Below the pieces are notes generated by a model. That model had not been told where the DNA came from, searched no databases, and saw nothing but the letters and a program-made list of their open reading frames with translations. Of a stretch of 64,000 bases of DNA, positions 1 to 10,900 are shown one piece after another (positions within the stretch are counted from its first letter, which is position 1; the number at the start of each line of letters is the position of its first letter). Source of the DNA: Choristoneura fumiferana (Eukaryota > Arthropoda > Insecta > Lepidoptera > Tortricidae); contig NC_133474.1 of NCBI RefSeq assembly GCF_025370935.1, positions 15,964,255 to 16,028,254 on the forward strand, given 5' to 3'. Position numbers and translations under genes: made by a program.

Positions 1-17
1 ATTTATAATATTAGTAT

Positions 18-105
18 GGATGTGCATGTTCATGCGTTCTTCCACCTCCTCACTGTAAAAAATTATTGATATATGGGCCTATGCAAAGTAACACTGATTC
101 AATAA
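18..105 (-). repeat. Fragment of the 1932-2344 foldback repeat family
   Basis: The text around 'gttcatgcgttcttccacc' and the reverse complement of 'gttactttgcataggccc' match parts of the longer foldback element at 1890-2344 and its copy near 25725. Only a piece is present at the window edge. It carries no coding signal. Confidence 0.5.
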
Positions 106-166
106 ATTCAATAAAAATTCGTATCGGCTGAAATTTTGGTATTTTATCCCGATCTCGTGGGTATAT

Positions 167-650
167 ATCGTGATAAGAAGGAGCTTTCACTTTACACGCC
201 CAGCTATCTACATACCAAATTTCATCCCAATCAGTCGTGACCTTTTATTTTTTTCATATAAGAGGGGAAACAAGTATTCGGGTCACCTCATCATCATCAT
301 CCCAGCCTATATACGTCCCACTGCTGGGCACAGGCCTCCTCTCAGAACAAGAGGGCTTGGGCCATAGTTCCCACGCGGGCCCAGTGCGGATTGGGAACTT
401 CACACACACCATTGAATTGCTTCGCAGGTTTGTGCAGGTTTCCTCACGATGTTTTCCTTCACCGCAAAGCTCGTGGTAAATTTGAAATGTATTCGGGTCA
501 CCTGGTGGGAAGCAATCATCGCCGCTCATGGGCACCGGTAAAACGAGGGGTATCACAGGTGCGTTGCCGGCCCGTTGCGAGATTGATAGGCTAAGATCCC
601 TAAGCTGTACCGCTCTGGGAATGCCGTCCCGGGAAGCTGGTTCCATAGTT
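167..650. repeat. Older lepidopteran dispersed repeat, split by a later insertion
   Basis: The segment contains 'gggtcacctggtgggaagca' and 'acaggtgcgttgccggccc', a text that recurs near 6160-6225 and, in shorter form, near 37140-37190. It is interrupted at 289-488 by a non-LTR fragment that duplicated part of this repeat. No reading frame here looks like a real gene. Confidence 0.55.
289..488 (-). mobile_element. 5'-truncated non-LTR retroelement insertion with 15-bp target duplication
   Basis: The insert begins on the plus strand with 'catcatcatcatcccagcc', the complement of an (ATG)n tail, followed by 'cccactgctgggcacaggcc'. It is flanked by identical copies of 'gtattcgggtcacct' at 274-288 and 489-503, which I read as the target-site duplication. 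Tails of the same type occur at 1630-1757, 43915-43976 and 49094-49163. It is short and non-coding, so probably dead on arrival. Confidence 0.7.
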
Positions 651-778
651 TAGTCATGCGTGGGAAAATGTTCCGCTTGAAGCGGACAGTACTTGATTGC
701 CAACCAATGGAAGAAGCTTTCAAATTTATAATATTACCTATATACTATATGTGTGAAGGATATTTATGTTTCACTTAC

Positions 779-1036
779 GCAGAACTCGAATTAATGTTGG
801 GATCGTCATCCATTTTCCTTTTTTTGCACCATACTTCATTACGACTGCAACAACAAGCAGATTAGCCAGGTTATGTTTTCGAAATAACGCCACAATCTGC
901 AATATGGTTTCCACGGTACTTACCTTTTGATTTCTCCGTGATAACGTTTCATTTGTCCCTGAACTCGTTTTCGATTTTTCCTGGGACCAGAGTAATGATG
1001 ATTTTTATAGTCTTTTCGCGAAGTTCGTGGCTCCAT
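779..1036 (-). CDS. 5' exons of an unrecognised gene (continues off the left edge)
   Basis: I do not recognise this gene. Exon 1 (924-1036) opens with ATG and encodes 37 codons of a very basic peptide (starts MEPRTSRKDYKNHH, then GPRKNRKRVQGQMKRYH). It ends at a good donor, AAAAG|gtaagt. Exon 2 (779-844) follows a pyrimidine-rich acceptor ending ttgttgttgcag, keeps the frame, encodes RNEVWCKKRKMDDDPN and ends at another gtaagt donor. Both exons are AT-rich but splice signals and frame agree. The Arg/Lys-rich start suggests a nuclear or RNA-binding protein, which is only an inference. Later exons would lie left of the window, since 1-720 is mostly repeat. Confidence 0.5.
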
Positions 1037-1629
1037 AGTGCAATGCGAATTACAATTTAATTCTCTTGAAACTATAGCTTCATCGATAGCGAATTAGAAA
1101 ATCGCAGTTTGACTTGACAGTTGAGATGTTTTTGTTTTTCTTTTTTTACTTTTACTGTACATATTCCAAATGACAACGTCAGTTCTCTTTATATTTTATC
1201 CAAAGAGTATTAGTACCTACAGAAATCATGATATTTTTTTTATGAGTAACAAAATAACATGATATTTACATCGATAATAACGATAGAGCTATATTTCCAA
1301 AAATTGAATTGAAATAATATGCTATTATGGCTTCCTACGGACATTTTAAGATACTCAAAAAACCATTAACACTTAGTGCTAGTGCTGCACTCTGACGGCA
1401 GAAAATTGCAGTGATATTCCTTATTTATAAGACGTACTATCGAACCCACGGAATCGTGACCCACTGTGGAACCTTTTCATAGAAAAAGTCATAGTGACAT
1501 CGCATTGCTTGACAAGGGAATTTATTATGACATTTACTGTGAGAGCGTTCTACGGTGGGTCAGGAAGCAAATGGTTTGACTGTATATGCAATTTTCCATA
1601 CTTATTTGTTAGTAGGTACGCACGGTCGG

Positions 1630-1757
1630 TGACGATCCACGAATGGCTGCTGGTAGAAGCTGGGTGCGTCTAGCCGAGGACAAGGCGCAATGGCGCTCTT
1701 TGGGGGAGGCCTATGTCCCGCAGTGGACTGCTAGAGGCTGATGATGATGATGATGAA
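1630..1757 (+). mobile_element. 3' end of a non-LTR retrotransposon (RTE/CR1-like) with (ATG)n tail
   Basis: One frame reads as the end of an endonuclease/reverse-transcriptase ORF (WVRLAEDKAQWRSLGEAYV, then QWTARG and a stop), a C-terminus I associate with lepidopteran LINEs. It ends in the tail 'gatgatgatgatgatgaag'. The element is strongly 5' truncated. Confidence 0.6.
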
Positions 1758-1889
1758 GTACGGTCGAGGACTTTAATTCATGAGCCACCGTGGAACCTTG
1801 TCATATGAAAAGTCAATTTCCTTGTTAATTAATACGATGTCACTATGACGTTTACTGTGAAATGGTTCCATGGTGGCTCATAAATTTAA

Positions 1890-2344
1890 ATAATTTATTG
1901 AATCAGGCGTTACTTTGCGGAGGTCCATATCAATGAACTAAAATAATTTCCTTGCTCACCCGCGACCTTACGATAGCTAAGCTTATGCAAAATATGCGTG
2001 TTCATGCAGTTCCTCCACCTCCACACTGTAAGAACACACACAAATCACACAAACCCATCTATCACCACCACCACACTACACTGACGCGTTTCGAACTCAA
2101 CCAAGACTCATTTTCAGAGTGACACAACCGTACACCATGCTACCAGTTGCTAGAGTTGTTGTTGGTTGTGTTGTTGTGAGTCTAACAACAACTGGTAGCA
2201 TGGTGTACGGTTGATAGATGGGTTTGTGTGATTTGTGTGTGTTCTTACAGTGTGGAGGTGGAGGAACTGCATGAACACGCATATTTTGCATAAGCTTAGC
2301 TATCGTAAGGTCGCGGGTGAGCAAGGAAATTATTTTAGTTCATT
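1890..2344. mobile_element. Foldback/MITE element with long inverted arms
   Basis: From 1932 the text 'aatgaactaaaataatttcc' begins a left arm that returns as its reverse complement ending at 2344. The arms are over 100 bp and share 'cgcgaccttacgatagctaa', 'gttcatgcagttcctccacc' and the CA-rich 'aacacacacaaatcacacaa'. A spacer holds a second small inverted pair around 'ccgtacaccatgctaccagtt' (about 2128 and 2190). The flank 'ggcgttactttgcggaggtc' at 1906 recurs beside the copy at 25725. It is non-coding. Confidence 0.75.
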
Positions 2345-3129
2345 CATAAATTTAAGTCCTTGACCGTACGTGCAACGCAATTTTTTCTTTTCGAAAGAAA
2401 TAATTCTTACGGAAATTAAAAAAATTGGCAACGCATTTGTTCTTTTCGCTTCAGTCTTTTGATCGAAGGGATTTGTACCGATGGCCAGCAAAAATATTTA
2501 AAAAAGGGCACGTGCTTCAAAATGGTTATTAATTATTATTTGATTTTGATCAGACAAATCAAACGTAAACTGACAGTGGCGCCTAGCTTCGAATTGACGG
2601 CGACTTGGCGAATTAGCCGCAACGCACACTACTACCGAGCCTTTGGCGTACGATACTGTCGCCGTCCACTCACATATTGACAAATATGAACTAAAATTAT
2701 CATCTAGATTAAGCTATTAATCAAAAGCTTTCTTTACATAATTAAAGAATGCCGCAATTAAAGAACGAAATAAACGTTAAGAGATGTGATTTTAGTTTCA
2801 AATAATCTTTCAAGTGCACATGGTTGGAAAAATAAATTAGTATGGAAATCGTTCCACCTTAAGACGGATGCATAATTTGCTTCAAATATGCGTCCGAGTT
2901 GTGTAGACTATTATGAATTAATTCACTTGTTTAGTCATAGTTTTATTTTTGATTTATTTACAGATTTTAAGTGCCATTCTAGTAGAACTTTGTTAAGCAG
3001 GTAGATAAAGATATTGATATTGAATTTAAAAGATATGGACATTAGGAAACATCATAAAAATAAAGATATCCATGAAAATGTTTTATTCTTTGTATTCTTA
3101 TCCTTTGTAAGTGTTGTACTGTTGACTTT

Positions 3130-3942
3130 CCTTATACTATACAGGGATCTTCTATACAAAAGTAAACTCGGTCCGAGACCTTGGGGTACAGTTGGATCAA
3201 AGACTTACTCTGGGCGAGCACATAGACATTATAAGTAATAAGGCATATAAGAGTTTCGGTTTCGTCATGAGAGTTTGTCAGCCCATGCATCTTGCATGCA
3301 TAAAGAATGTTTTTTGTGCATATGTCCGCAGCGCACTTAAATATGCCAGTTGCGTTTGGTCCCCCATGTGAAATGTAACACCATCTTTTTGCAAGCTTGA
3401 TGTCCCAGATCTCTTTTTACAGCAGAAAACTGAACAAGTCGGCATTTTTAGCACTGCAGCGTTCACTCGCGGGACTCGATTCGGTCTAGTTTGAAATCCG
3501 AGCGCGCCTTGTTTTATAAAATTCGTATGCCCAGTTGGGCCTGTACTTTGACAGAGGGGAATGCGGCGAATGGCTTCTCCCTTCCGTAGGAAGCCCGCGT
3601 TGCTCTAAGCTTTTAACGAACCAACTACGCCCAGAACTCAATTACTAACTAGGGTTGTACGCTAAGTCCTTTCAAGATGTGGACCCCTTTGCCACATCAA
3701 GAATAAATTCAAATTTTCAATTGTGAAAAGTATTCCCTGGTAACATACAAACACGCACACACACATTTTATTATTGTTCGTTATTTCCTATTAAGTTCCT
3801 TTTTTTTCTTATTGTTGTAGGTACGTTTTCTCCTACTCAGTTTTTATAGTTGTATTATTGGAGTTCTGTTATTGGCCTTAAGATTCACTCTGTAAACTAT
3901 GGTAACGCTGTACCTAGAACACCTCAATAAATAAATAAATCC
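3130..3942 (+). pseudogene. Decayed Jockey-like reverse transcriptase, 3' part
   Basis: In one frame 3173-3400 reads VRDLGVQ-type text, then LDQRLTLGEHIDIISNKAYK, SFGFVMRVCQPMHL and KNVFCAYVRSALKYASCVWS. This is the thumb/C-terminal stretch of Jockey/CR1-type reverse transcriptases (DLGV.LD..L....HI....NKA....GF..R and VRS.LEYAS.VW). Frame breaks follow beyond 3360. The copy ends in 'caataaataaataaat' (3926-3942), a typical short A-rich tail. The 5' two thirds of the element are missing. Confidence 0.7.
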
Positions 3943-4282
3943 TTAATTCTCATGTTTGGTAAGGCTCTGAAGCGTTTCAACCGCCGTATCCTGTGTTTTA
4001 CTAAAATAAGACTAGTAATTATATTCGTCAACAAAATATCACCACCACCGCGGGTCGCATAACTGTAATTGATTTTAGTTCATGGACGTAATCCTTAGAT
4101 TTCGTAATACACGGGATACTACGGTCAAAACGCTTCAAAGCCCCACCCAGTTACGTAATATTTATTTTGATCACTGGTTTATTTTTGCGCTGTGCGTCAA
4201 TCCAGCCGTTTTCTGAATACTATTTGTATTATGGTTAACATTATTTATTAATTGATTGAGTATGCATTTTGTGTTAAGTAAT

Positions 4283-4665
4283 CAGGGTGGCCGCTTTCTG
4301 AAAAGTCAGGGAAAAGTTAGGGAAGCCCAAGGTGGTCAGGGAAAGTCGGGGACAATTGCTAGAAATCCAAAAAGTCAGGGAAAATACTCGTGATTTCCCA
4401 AAACTTAGCTCGATATTTTGTCACCAGTCGTTTCAGTTCTGGGCGACGTATTAAATAGTGGTATTTAAAAAAAACAAACAACGAAAAAGTGAGCACATTC
4501 GGTGTGCAGTGAATTCCCATCATTGGGTCTAGCTTAGTATCTCGGGCAGTAAAAAAAAACATATAACCTGCTTTGAAATGTTCATGATTGTTCAGGGAAA
4601 TTTAGATTAGAAATGTGGTCAAGGAAAAGTCAGGGATTTATTTTTAGATTTCTAGTGGACACCCT
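4283..4665. mobile_element. Non-autonomous DNA transposon with CAGGGTG/CACCCT ends
   Basis: The element starts 'cagggtggccgctttctga' and ends 'tctagtggacaccct'. It is flanked on both sides by 'agtaat' (4277-4282 and 4666-4671), a probable target duplication. The interior repeats 'aaaagtcagggaaa' several times. The termini resemble hAT ends, but hAT duplications are 8 bp, so the superfamily is uncertain. It contains no transposase. Confidence 0.6.
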
Positions 4666-4779
4666 AGTAATACGCCATGCCTATTGCCAAGATCAATAAA
4701 TGTTATGTATTTTTTGTTATTTGTTCTTTTTTCATACCCTTCACAATATACATTATAATAATGAAATGAAAAATCTTCT

Positions 4780-4785
4780 TTTATT
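4780..4785 (-). promoter_or_regulatory. Probable polyadenylation signal of DNAJB11
   Basis: AATAAA on the minus strand (plus-strand 'tttatt' within 'cttttattgttatc') lies about 140 bp past the DNAJB11 stop and is the nearest canonical hexamer I see. It was identified by sequence only. Confidence 0.4.
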
Positions 4786-4924
4786 GTTATCAAGTTTAAT
4801 TTTACAAAAACAATCACAATATTCTTGCCATCCACATATCACTGACTTTACTCAAACAAGACTTTGTTCACACCATTGCATTCAATTCTACTATTTCAAT
4901 AAATTAAATCTGCAATTATGACTA

Positions 4925-7900
4925 CTAAAGTCCATTATACACTTTGTTATTTGGTGACTGCTGGAGTATCTTCCGAAGAGCTGAAACAAAATAGCCATTT
5001 AAAAATTTCGTCTTTAATGTTTATAGCAAAAATTTTAAAATGCTTGCTGATATTTAAAATTTTAACTCTGTGCAGCGCGATTTACTGCCGCAGAAAGAAG
5101 TAAATTAACTGTAATTAATAAACTTGTTAAATTTGTGCTAAATCGTATGAAAATCGTCACTAATCTGATATTATTAAGCTTCCCCACTGGTCTAGTTAAT
5201 AAGAGGTCCTTCTTGTGTGATATGGATATGATAAGTCACTTGTTCTATGCATGGTAGCTACATACCTTCTTTTTCCTGATCACTGAAGTCTTGTTTGGGG
5301 AAGTCAATGTCGAAGGTGATGTACAGGTTCCCATGTAGGTTGTTGTTTTCGAAGTTAGGCATTCCCTCGCCCTTCTTGCGCACGCGCGCGCCCGCCCACG
5401 TCACCTTGTCGCGCGTCACGGAAACCGTGTGCCCGTCCAGGTGTTTCAGCTCCAGTGTGAACCCGGTCAGGGCATCCTGGAATAACATAGGTAAGCTAAG
5501 TAACGGATGCTTAATGCAAAACTCAACATTGACGACCAAGAGTAGCATATCTATTATATTGTATCTATTAAAGTACCTATATTAATTTTAAAAGTTACAG
5601 GTCATAATTATAATAACCATACTCAATACATGTAACAGGCTGGGACTGGGATAACCAAAATTGTTGTTAATGCAATTAAAAACAGTAATTCCTTCCAATG
5701 TTGTACTCGTCATACAAGGTTGGAAGTGAAAAAAGTTGTCCTTCATTTTGATGCTTACTGTACGTACAATTAGGTATTATACACTGAACTGGTCATGAGA
5801 AACTAATTTAGTAAGATTGCATACGATTTGTCAACCAATTTATTTCATATAAACCTTCACCTGACCATCACAAAAACAGCAAAAAAAGAATTAACCAAAT
5901 AGGTACAGCAGTGCTGAAGTGATGCGCGAATTCATCTTATTTATATGTATAAGTATTTGCATCCAAATAAAATGTTTTACCATAATAACCTGCCACTGCA
6001 AAACTATTTGTTCGAAAATAATTAGTGCTTTAAAAGTAGTTTGGTGTTCTATACATTATGTATATATATTCTGCATGACGATAAAGATAAAATCACTATT
6101 CAGTCATTATCAGGGTCATGGTGGAGCAGCTAATGGAAGTAGGTTTTTTATATAAGAGGAGGAAAATGAGCATGCGGGTCACCTGATGGGAAGCAATCAC
6201 CGCCGCCCATGGACACCTGTCAACACGACAGTACGGACGGACGGTAGTGTGCGAAATTCGAGGACTATAAAACCATATAGTTTTGGTTAGTTTTCATTAG
6301 GTACTGAAATAATAATTAAAAAAAAACTAGCTTGTACTCATTCCCCTTAAAAAAAGGAAACTGGGATTAAAAAAACATGGACTAAAAACTTAATCTTTGA
6401 TTCATTCATAACATACATAAAATTAATAAAAAAAAAATAAAAAAATGAAATGAATTGATAGGATTCAGTCCTTGAATTTTGCACAATTAAATACCTCAAA
6501 CACCTGCTCTCAGATGGAGTAACATGGGATATAAACTTGCCAATACAATATTGGCAGCAAACTATTGTGTTGGTGTGGCAATGGATTGGCTATGCAGTGT
6601 TATATTTCTACATACCATATTGATACCACCTGGTATCTACATAAATGGAACTAAATAAATTGAAAATAATAGTGTAAGTACTAAAAGCAATACTCTTATC
6701 AAGCAAATTGCTCAAGGTGAGAATATTCACCCAATTAATATTTCACATTTAATCAACTGTGGTTAGCAGTAAACTTGATTACAGTGAGATAAGGAATTAG
6801 CTATACTTGTGTTTTATACTTTTGTCCAAACAATAGAAAATTATGTTTTTGTGGGGATTGTTCTAATATTTTGAAGTAAGTGAAATATGAGTGATAAATG
6901 GGTCCAATAAATTTGAAATTGTGCAATATTATACTGTTGGTGACTACATCAAAGTGGCGTTAGTGTCACGTCATCACGTGTCACAGGTTTGCATTTCGTT
7001 CTCCATTGTGACCTCTTAAGGGTCCCACACACGGTACGATTCGTCGATTTTCATCAGATCGATCGTACAGACGGATCGTACCTTATATGGGGCCCTTTAG
7101 GTCTAATTTCTTTGATTATGAGACAGACATACGTAGTCGGTCCCAAAGTTCTGTCACTGGCACATTATTTTTAAATTTAAAACATGATTTTAAGAAAATT
7201 TGATTGAATTCCATTTTTGAATGTTTGTCAATTATTTTAAAACAATAAACAGTCATTCGCTGCAATTTCTCACGATGGAGTGGACGTTGAAAGAAAACCG
7301 AATAGCTGTTTTAGCATTGCACCGCTGTGGGCACTCGCCAAGTACCATTTTCAAGTTGCTCAAAAATGTAAATATAACGCTTAGGTTTGTGTACCGTACG
7401 ATTGACAGGTACAATGAAGTCTCCAGTGTTGAGGATAAGAAAAGAATTGGCCGGCCTCGCTCCGTACGAACACCAGCAGTGATCAAAGCAATCAAGGCAC
7501 TCATAGCAAGAAATCCTGTCCGAAAACAGAAGTTGATGGCTTTGCAGATGGTGTCAGTAGAAAAACCGTCAAAAAGGTTTTAAACGAAGATCTTAGTCTG
7601 CGAGCATACAAAAAATAGAGTGGGCACTTACTTAATGCCCGTCTAAAAACAATAAGGTTTAAAAGATCCCGGAAGTTGTTAAAGCGGTACGCGAAAAATC
7701 GACACCGTGATATCCTCTTTACAGACGAAAAGATTTTCGATATTGAAGAGAAGTACAATAAACATAATGATAGAGTGTACGCTAGGAGCTCTGAAGAGTA
7801 TTCTCTGATCTTATTACGGGCCAACTGAGGTTTATTTTTGCGAAAAAGGGGTCAAAATCAGTGCGAAAGTGTACCAAGAGACGGTTTTGGATAAGCATGT

Positions 7901-10900
7901 CAAAGATCTGCCCAACACGCTATTTTCAGGTCATAATTTTGTGTTCCAGCAGGATTCTGCGCCAGCACACAAAGCCAAGACCACTCAAGCCTGGTTTGGC
8001 CGTCAAAAAATCGACTTTATAAGACACGAAGATTGGCCTTCCTCCAGTCCGAACCTTAATCCTCTGGACTTTAAAATTTGGCAGGTCTTAGAGGGGAAGG
8101 TCTGTGCTAAACCCCATAAAAATTTGGAGAGCCTGAAGTCATCTTTAAGAAAAGCAGTCGCTGAAATAGACATGAAAATGGTGCGTGCTGCGATAGACGA
8201 CTGGCTGCGCCGATTAAGGGCCTGTATTAAAAACAAAGGAAGTCATTTTGAATAATTTTAAGTACTTAAATTTATTTTTTTATTAAATATACTTTAAATT
8301 GGTATATAATTTATTAAAAACTGATTGGTACTTTTGTTTTTATCATTATTTTCATTTGTGACAGAACTTTGGGACTGACTACGTAGTTATTTGGGCAAAT
8401 AAGATTTAGGAGAAATATCTACTGGTGAAATACCGATACGTAGGTTAGCCGTTAAAGTGTTTGTGATAATAATTAAGGCTGGGAATATACGTCAGATTTT
8501 TCGATAAGTACGACAGTCTTTACTGGCAAAAATTTTTTTCAAACATATTATTATGAGTCTACATTTTACCCGAGCGAAGCCGGGTTTTCATCTAGTAAAA
8601 TATTATTGTTGTTAAAAACATAACCCTCCTTGGGGCAGTCAGATAAAAATAAAGCAATCATTTATTTCAAAACGTACCTGTAAAGATATGGTAATGTTGG
8701 TGTAGAGATCATCCCCCTTGCGAGTGAATCGGGCATGCTTTTCTGTGTGGAGCTCGATGATGAGGTCTCCCGGCTCTCCATCCACGTGTGGTTCCCCTTC
8801 ACCACGAAGCCGCGACTTGTGGCCATCTGGAGCACCAACTTCCACCTAAAATGGCAAAAAAGAGGTTAGAGGTTAGAGGTGTATTTTCGATATGGCAAAA
8901 AAGAGGTTTTTGTCAAAACCTAAACTAAACTTTTTCCATATATTTTAATAGTGGCAAGTGATAACCTCAACAGGGCCAGATTTAGGGGAGGGCATCCGGG
9001 GCTACAGGTAAAAGTAGGTAGGTAGTAAGTACTGGCATAGGTAAAACAGCGAAAAAATATCAAAGGAACACTACTAGTGTAACAACTTTTCCTTTTATAT
9101 TTTTTTCCGCCGTTTTACCTTTACATAAAGCAATAGATAGCACTACCATTAACGTTTGTAAATTATAAAATGTGAACAAGCCGAATTAAGTAGAAATATT
9201 GAGATTAAAATAAAGACTAGCATATTTTATAAACACAACTTCACATCAACCTTAATTCAACTCCTTAATTTGAAGATAAGAAACACCATAAAAATAATAA
9301 ATTCAGAATACGTAAATATAGGCTACATGTGGCTACATTTCAGCTATGAGGCTTTCGTAGTGTTTTGCAATTGTGACGCTAGATGGCGAATAACCGGAAT
9401 GCGCTTGCTGGGTGCCCCGCGCTTGCACACATTCGTCGAAACTATTTAAGAGAAACATGCCATCTCTTCTAACGAAGTAAATAAGACAGAGACATCATGC
9501 GTATCTCTACTCGTCTAGGCTCAGTTGGTGAGCTTGTTGATTGTTGTCAGTGTACCGTATCTTAGTGTCTCACTAGATGGCAATACGTGTCGTGTTACTT
9601 GTGCTCACTGGTGCCATCTATTGGAAAATCGAAGGAAAGAAAAATAGCCAGTTGAATACTATAGGGTGATATCATTTGCTTGTACCTACTAGGTGGTGTC
9701 TCTGTTATATTATCTACTTTGTGCATATAGTAATTTGTACAAACATAATGAAGAATGTTATAATAGGTGTGCAAAATCACTTGAAAGCTTTGTTACAGTA
9801 AAGCTTTTATATACACAAATACATTTGTTTTTTTTTTCATTCAAAAATACCAAGTAGTTATGATTTTATACGCACTCAAAGTTCGCATAAATATCGCGTC
9901 CCGCCAACAGCTACGTACGTGACAGCGTGTGACGTCATTTTCCATCGCTCCGCGCTCCGCGTAGTTTTTAGGGTTCCGTACCCAAAGGGTGCCAACGGGA
10001 CCCTATTACTGAGACTCCGCTGTCTGTCTGCCTGCCTGTCTGTCTGTCTGTTCGTCTGTCACAAGGCTCTATCTCTTAAGCCGTAAAAGTTGGAAACTTG
10101 AAATTTTCACAGATTATGTATTACTGTGGCCGCTATAACAACAAATACTAAAAATAAAATAAAGTTACAAATAATAGGGGGTCGTCATACAAGAAACGTG
10201 TTTTTTTCGGCGTTTTTTGGTTGCTTGACGTCCGAGTCGCCTAGCAACGTCTATTGCGATGTACTAATGCGATTTTAATGATGTTTTATAAAAGCTTCGA
10301 TAATATAATATAGTGACTGTCTGATTGTGTGGTTTATTCGTTTTTGTGCAAAATTAATAAAGTTCATAAATTAACCACAAGCCTCAATGAAGCCAACTTT
10401 GATAAAGCGCTTGCCAAACCCACACTGTACTAATCACTATATTTACCTATTGTTTTTTACACTAAGAAAATCATACTAAGTATTTTACACTATTTACAAG
10501 TTCTTATGCACGCGAATTAGCACGAATGTTTTATTAGCCTGTCGCTACTGAAGTGTAGGTAGCAAACCAGGAGCGCAATGAAGAGACGTGTGTACGGCAA
10601 GACGATTTATTCCGGACTGACGTCACATGATCGTTCTTAAACTACCTTATATCTAAGCAATAACAAAGTAACGTACCCACTTATATACTACAGTTTAAAA
10701 TTTATTCACACTGTCGAGCTTCTTATTATTTAATTACACAACATACGAAGTCCACCGAATGAGGGCTATCGCGTATGAATTCGCCACTAGAGGCGCTAGT
10801 GTAGCGTGAGGTCTCCGAAATGTCAAATCTCATAGTTTTTGGGTGAGCTACGCGGGTTTATTTATAATTAGAATAATTTTGTGAATATTTTGCAATATCT

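Noticed and set aside
5295..5585. Plus-strand ORF opposite DNAJB11 exon 4
   Set aside because: It is the antisense shadow of a conserved exon.
7041..7090. 'cacacacggtacgattcgtc' as a possible tandem or regulatory site left of the mariner
   Set aside because: No matching partner on the other side of the insertion; it is ordinary intron DNA.
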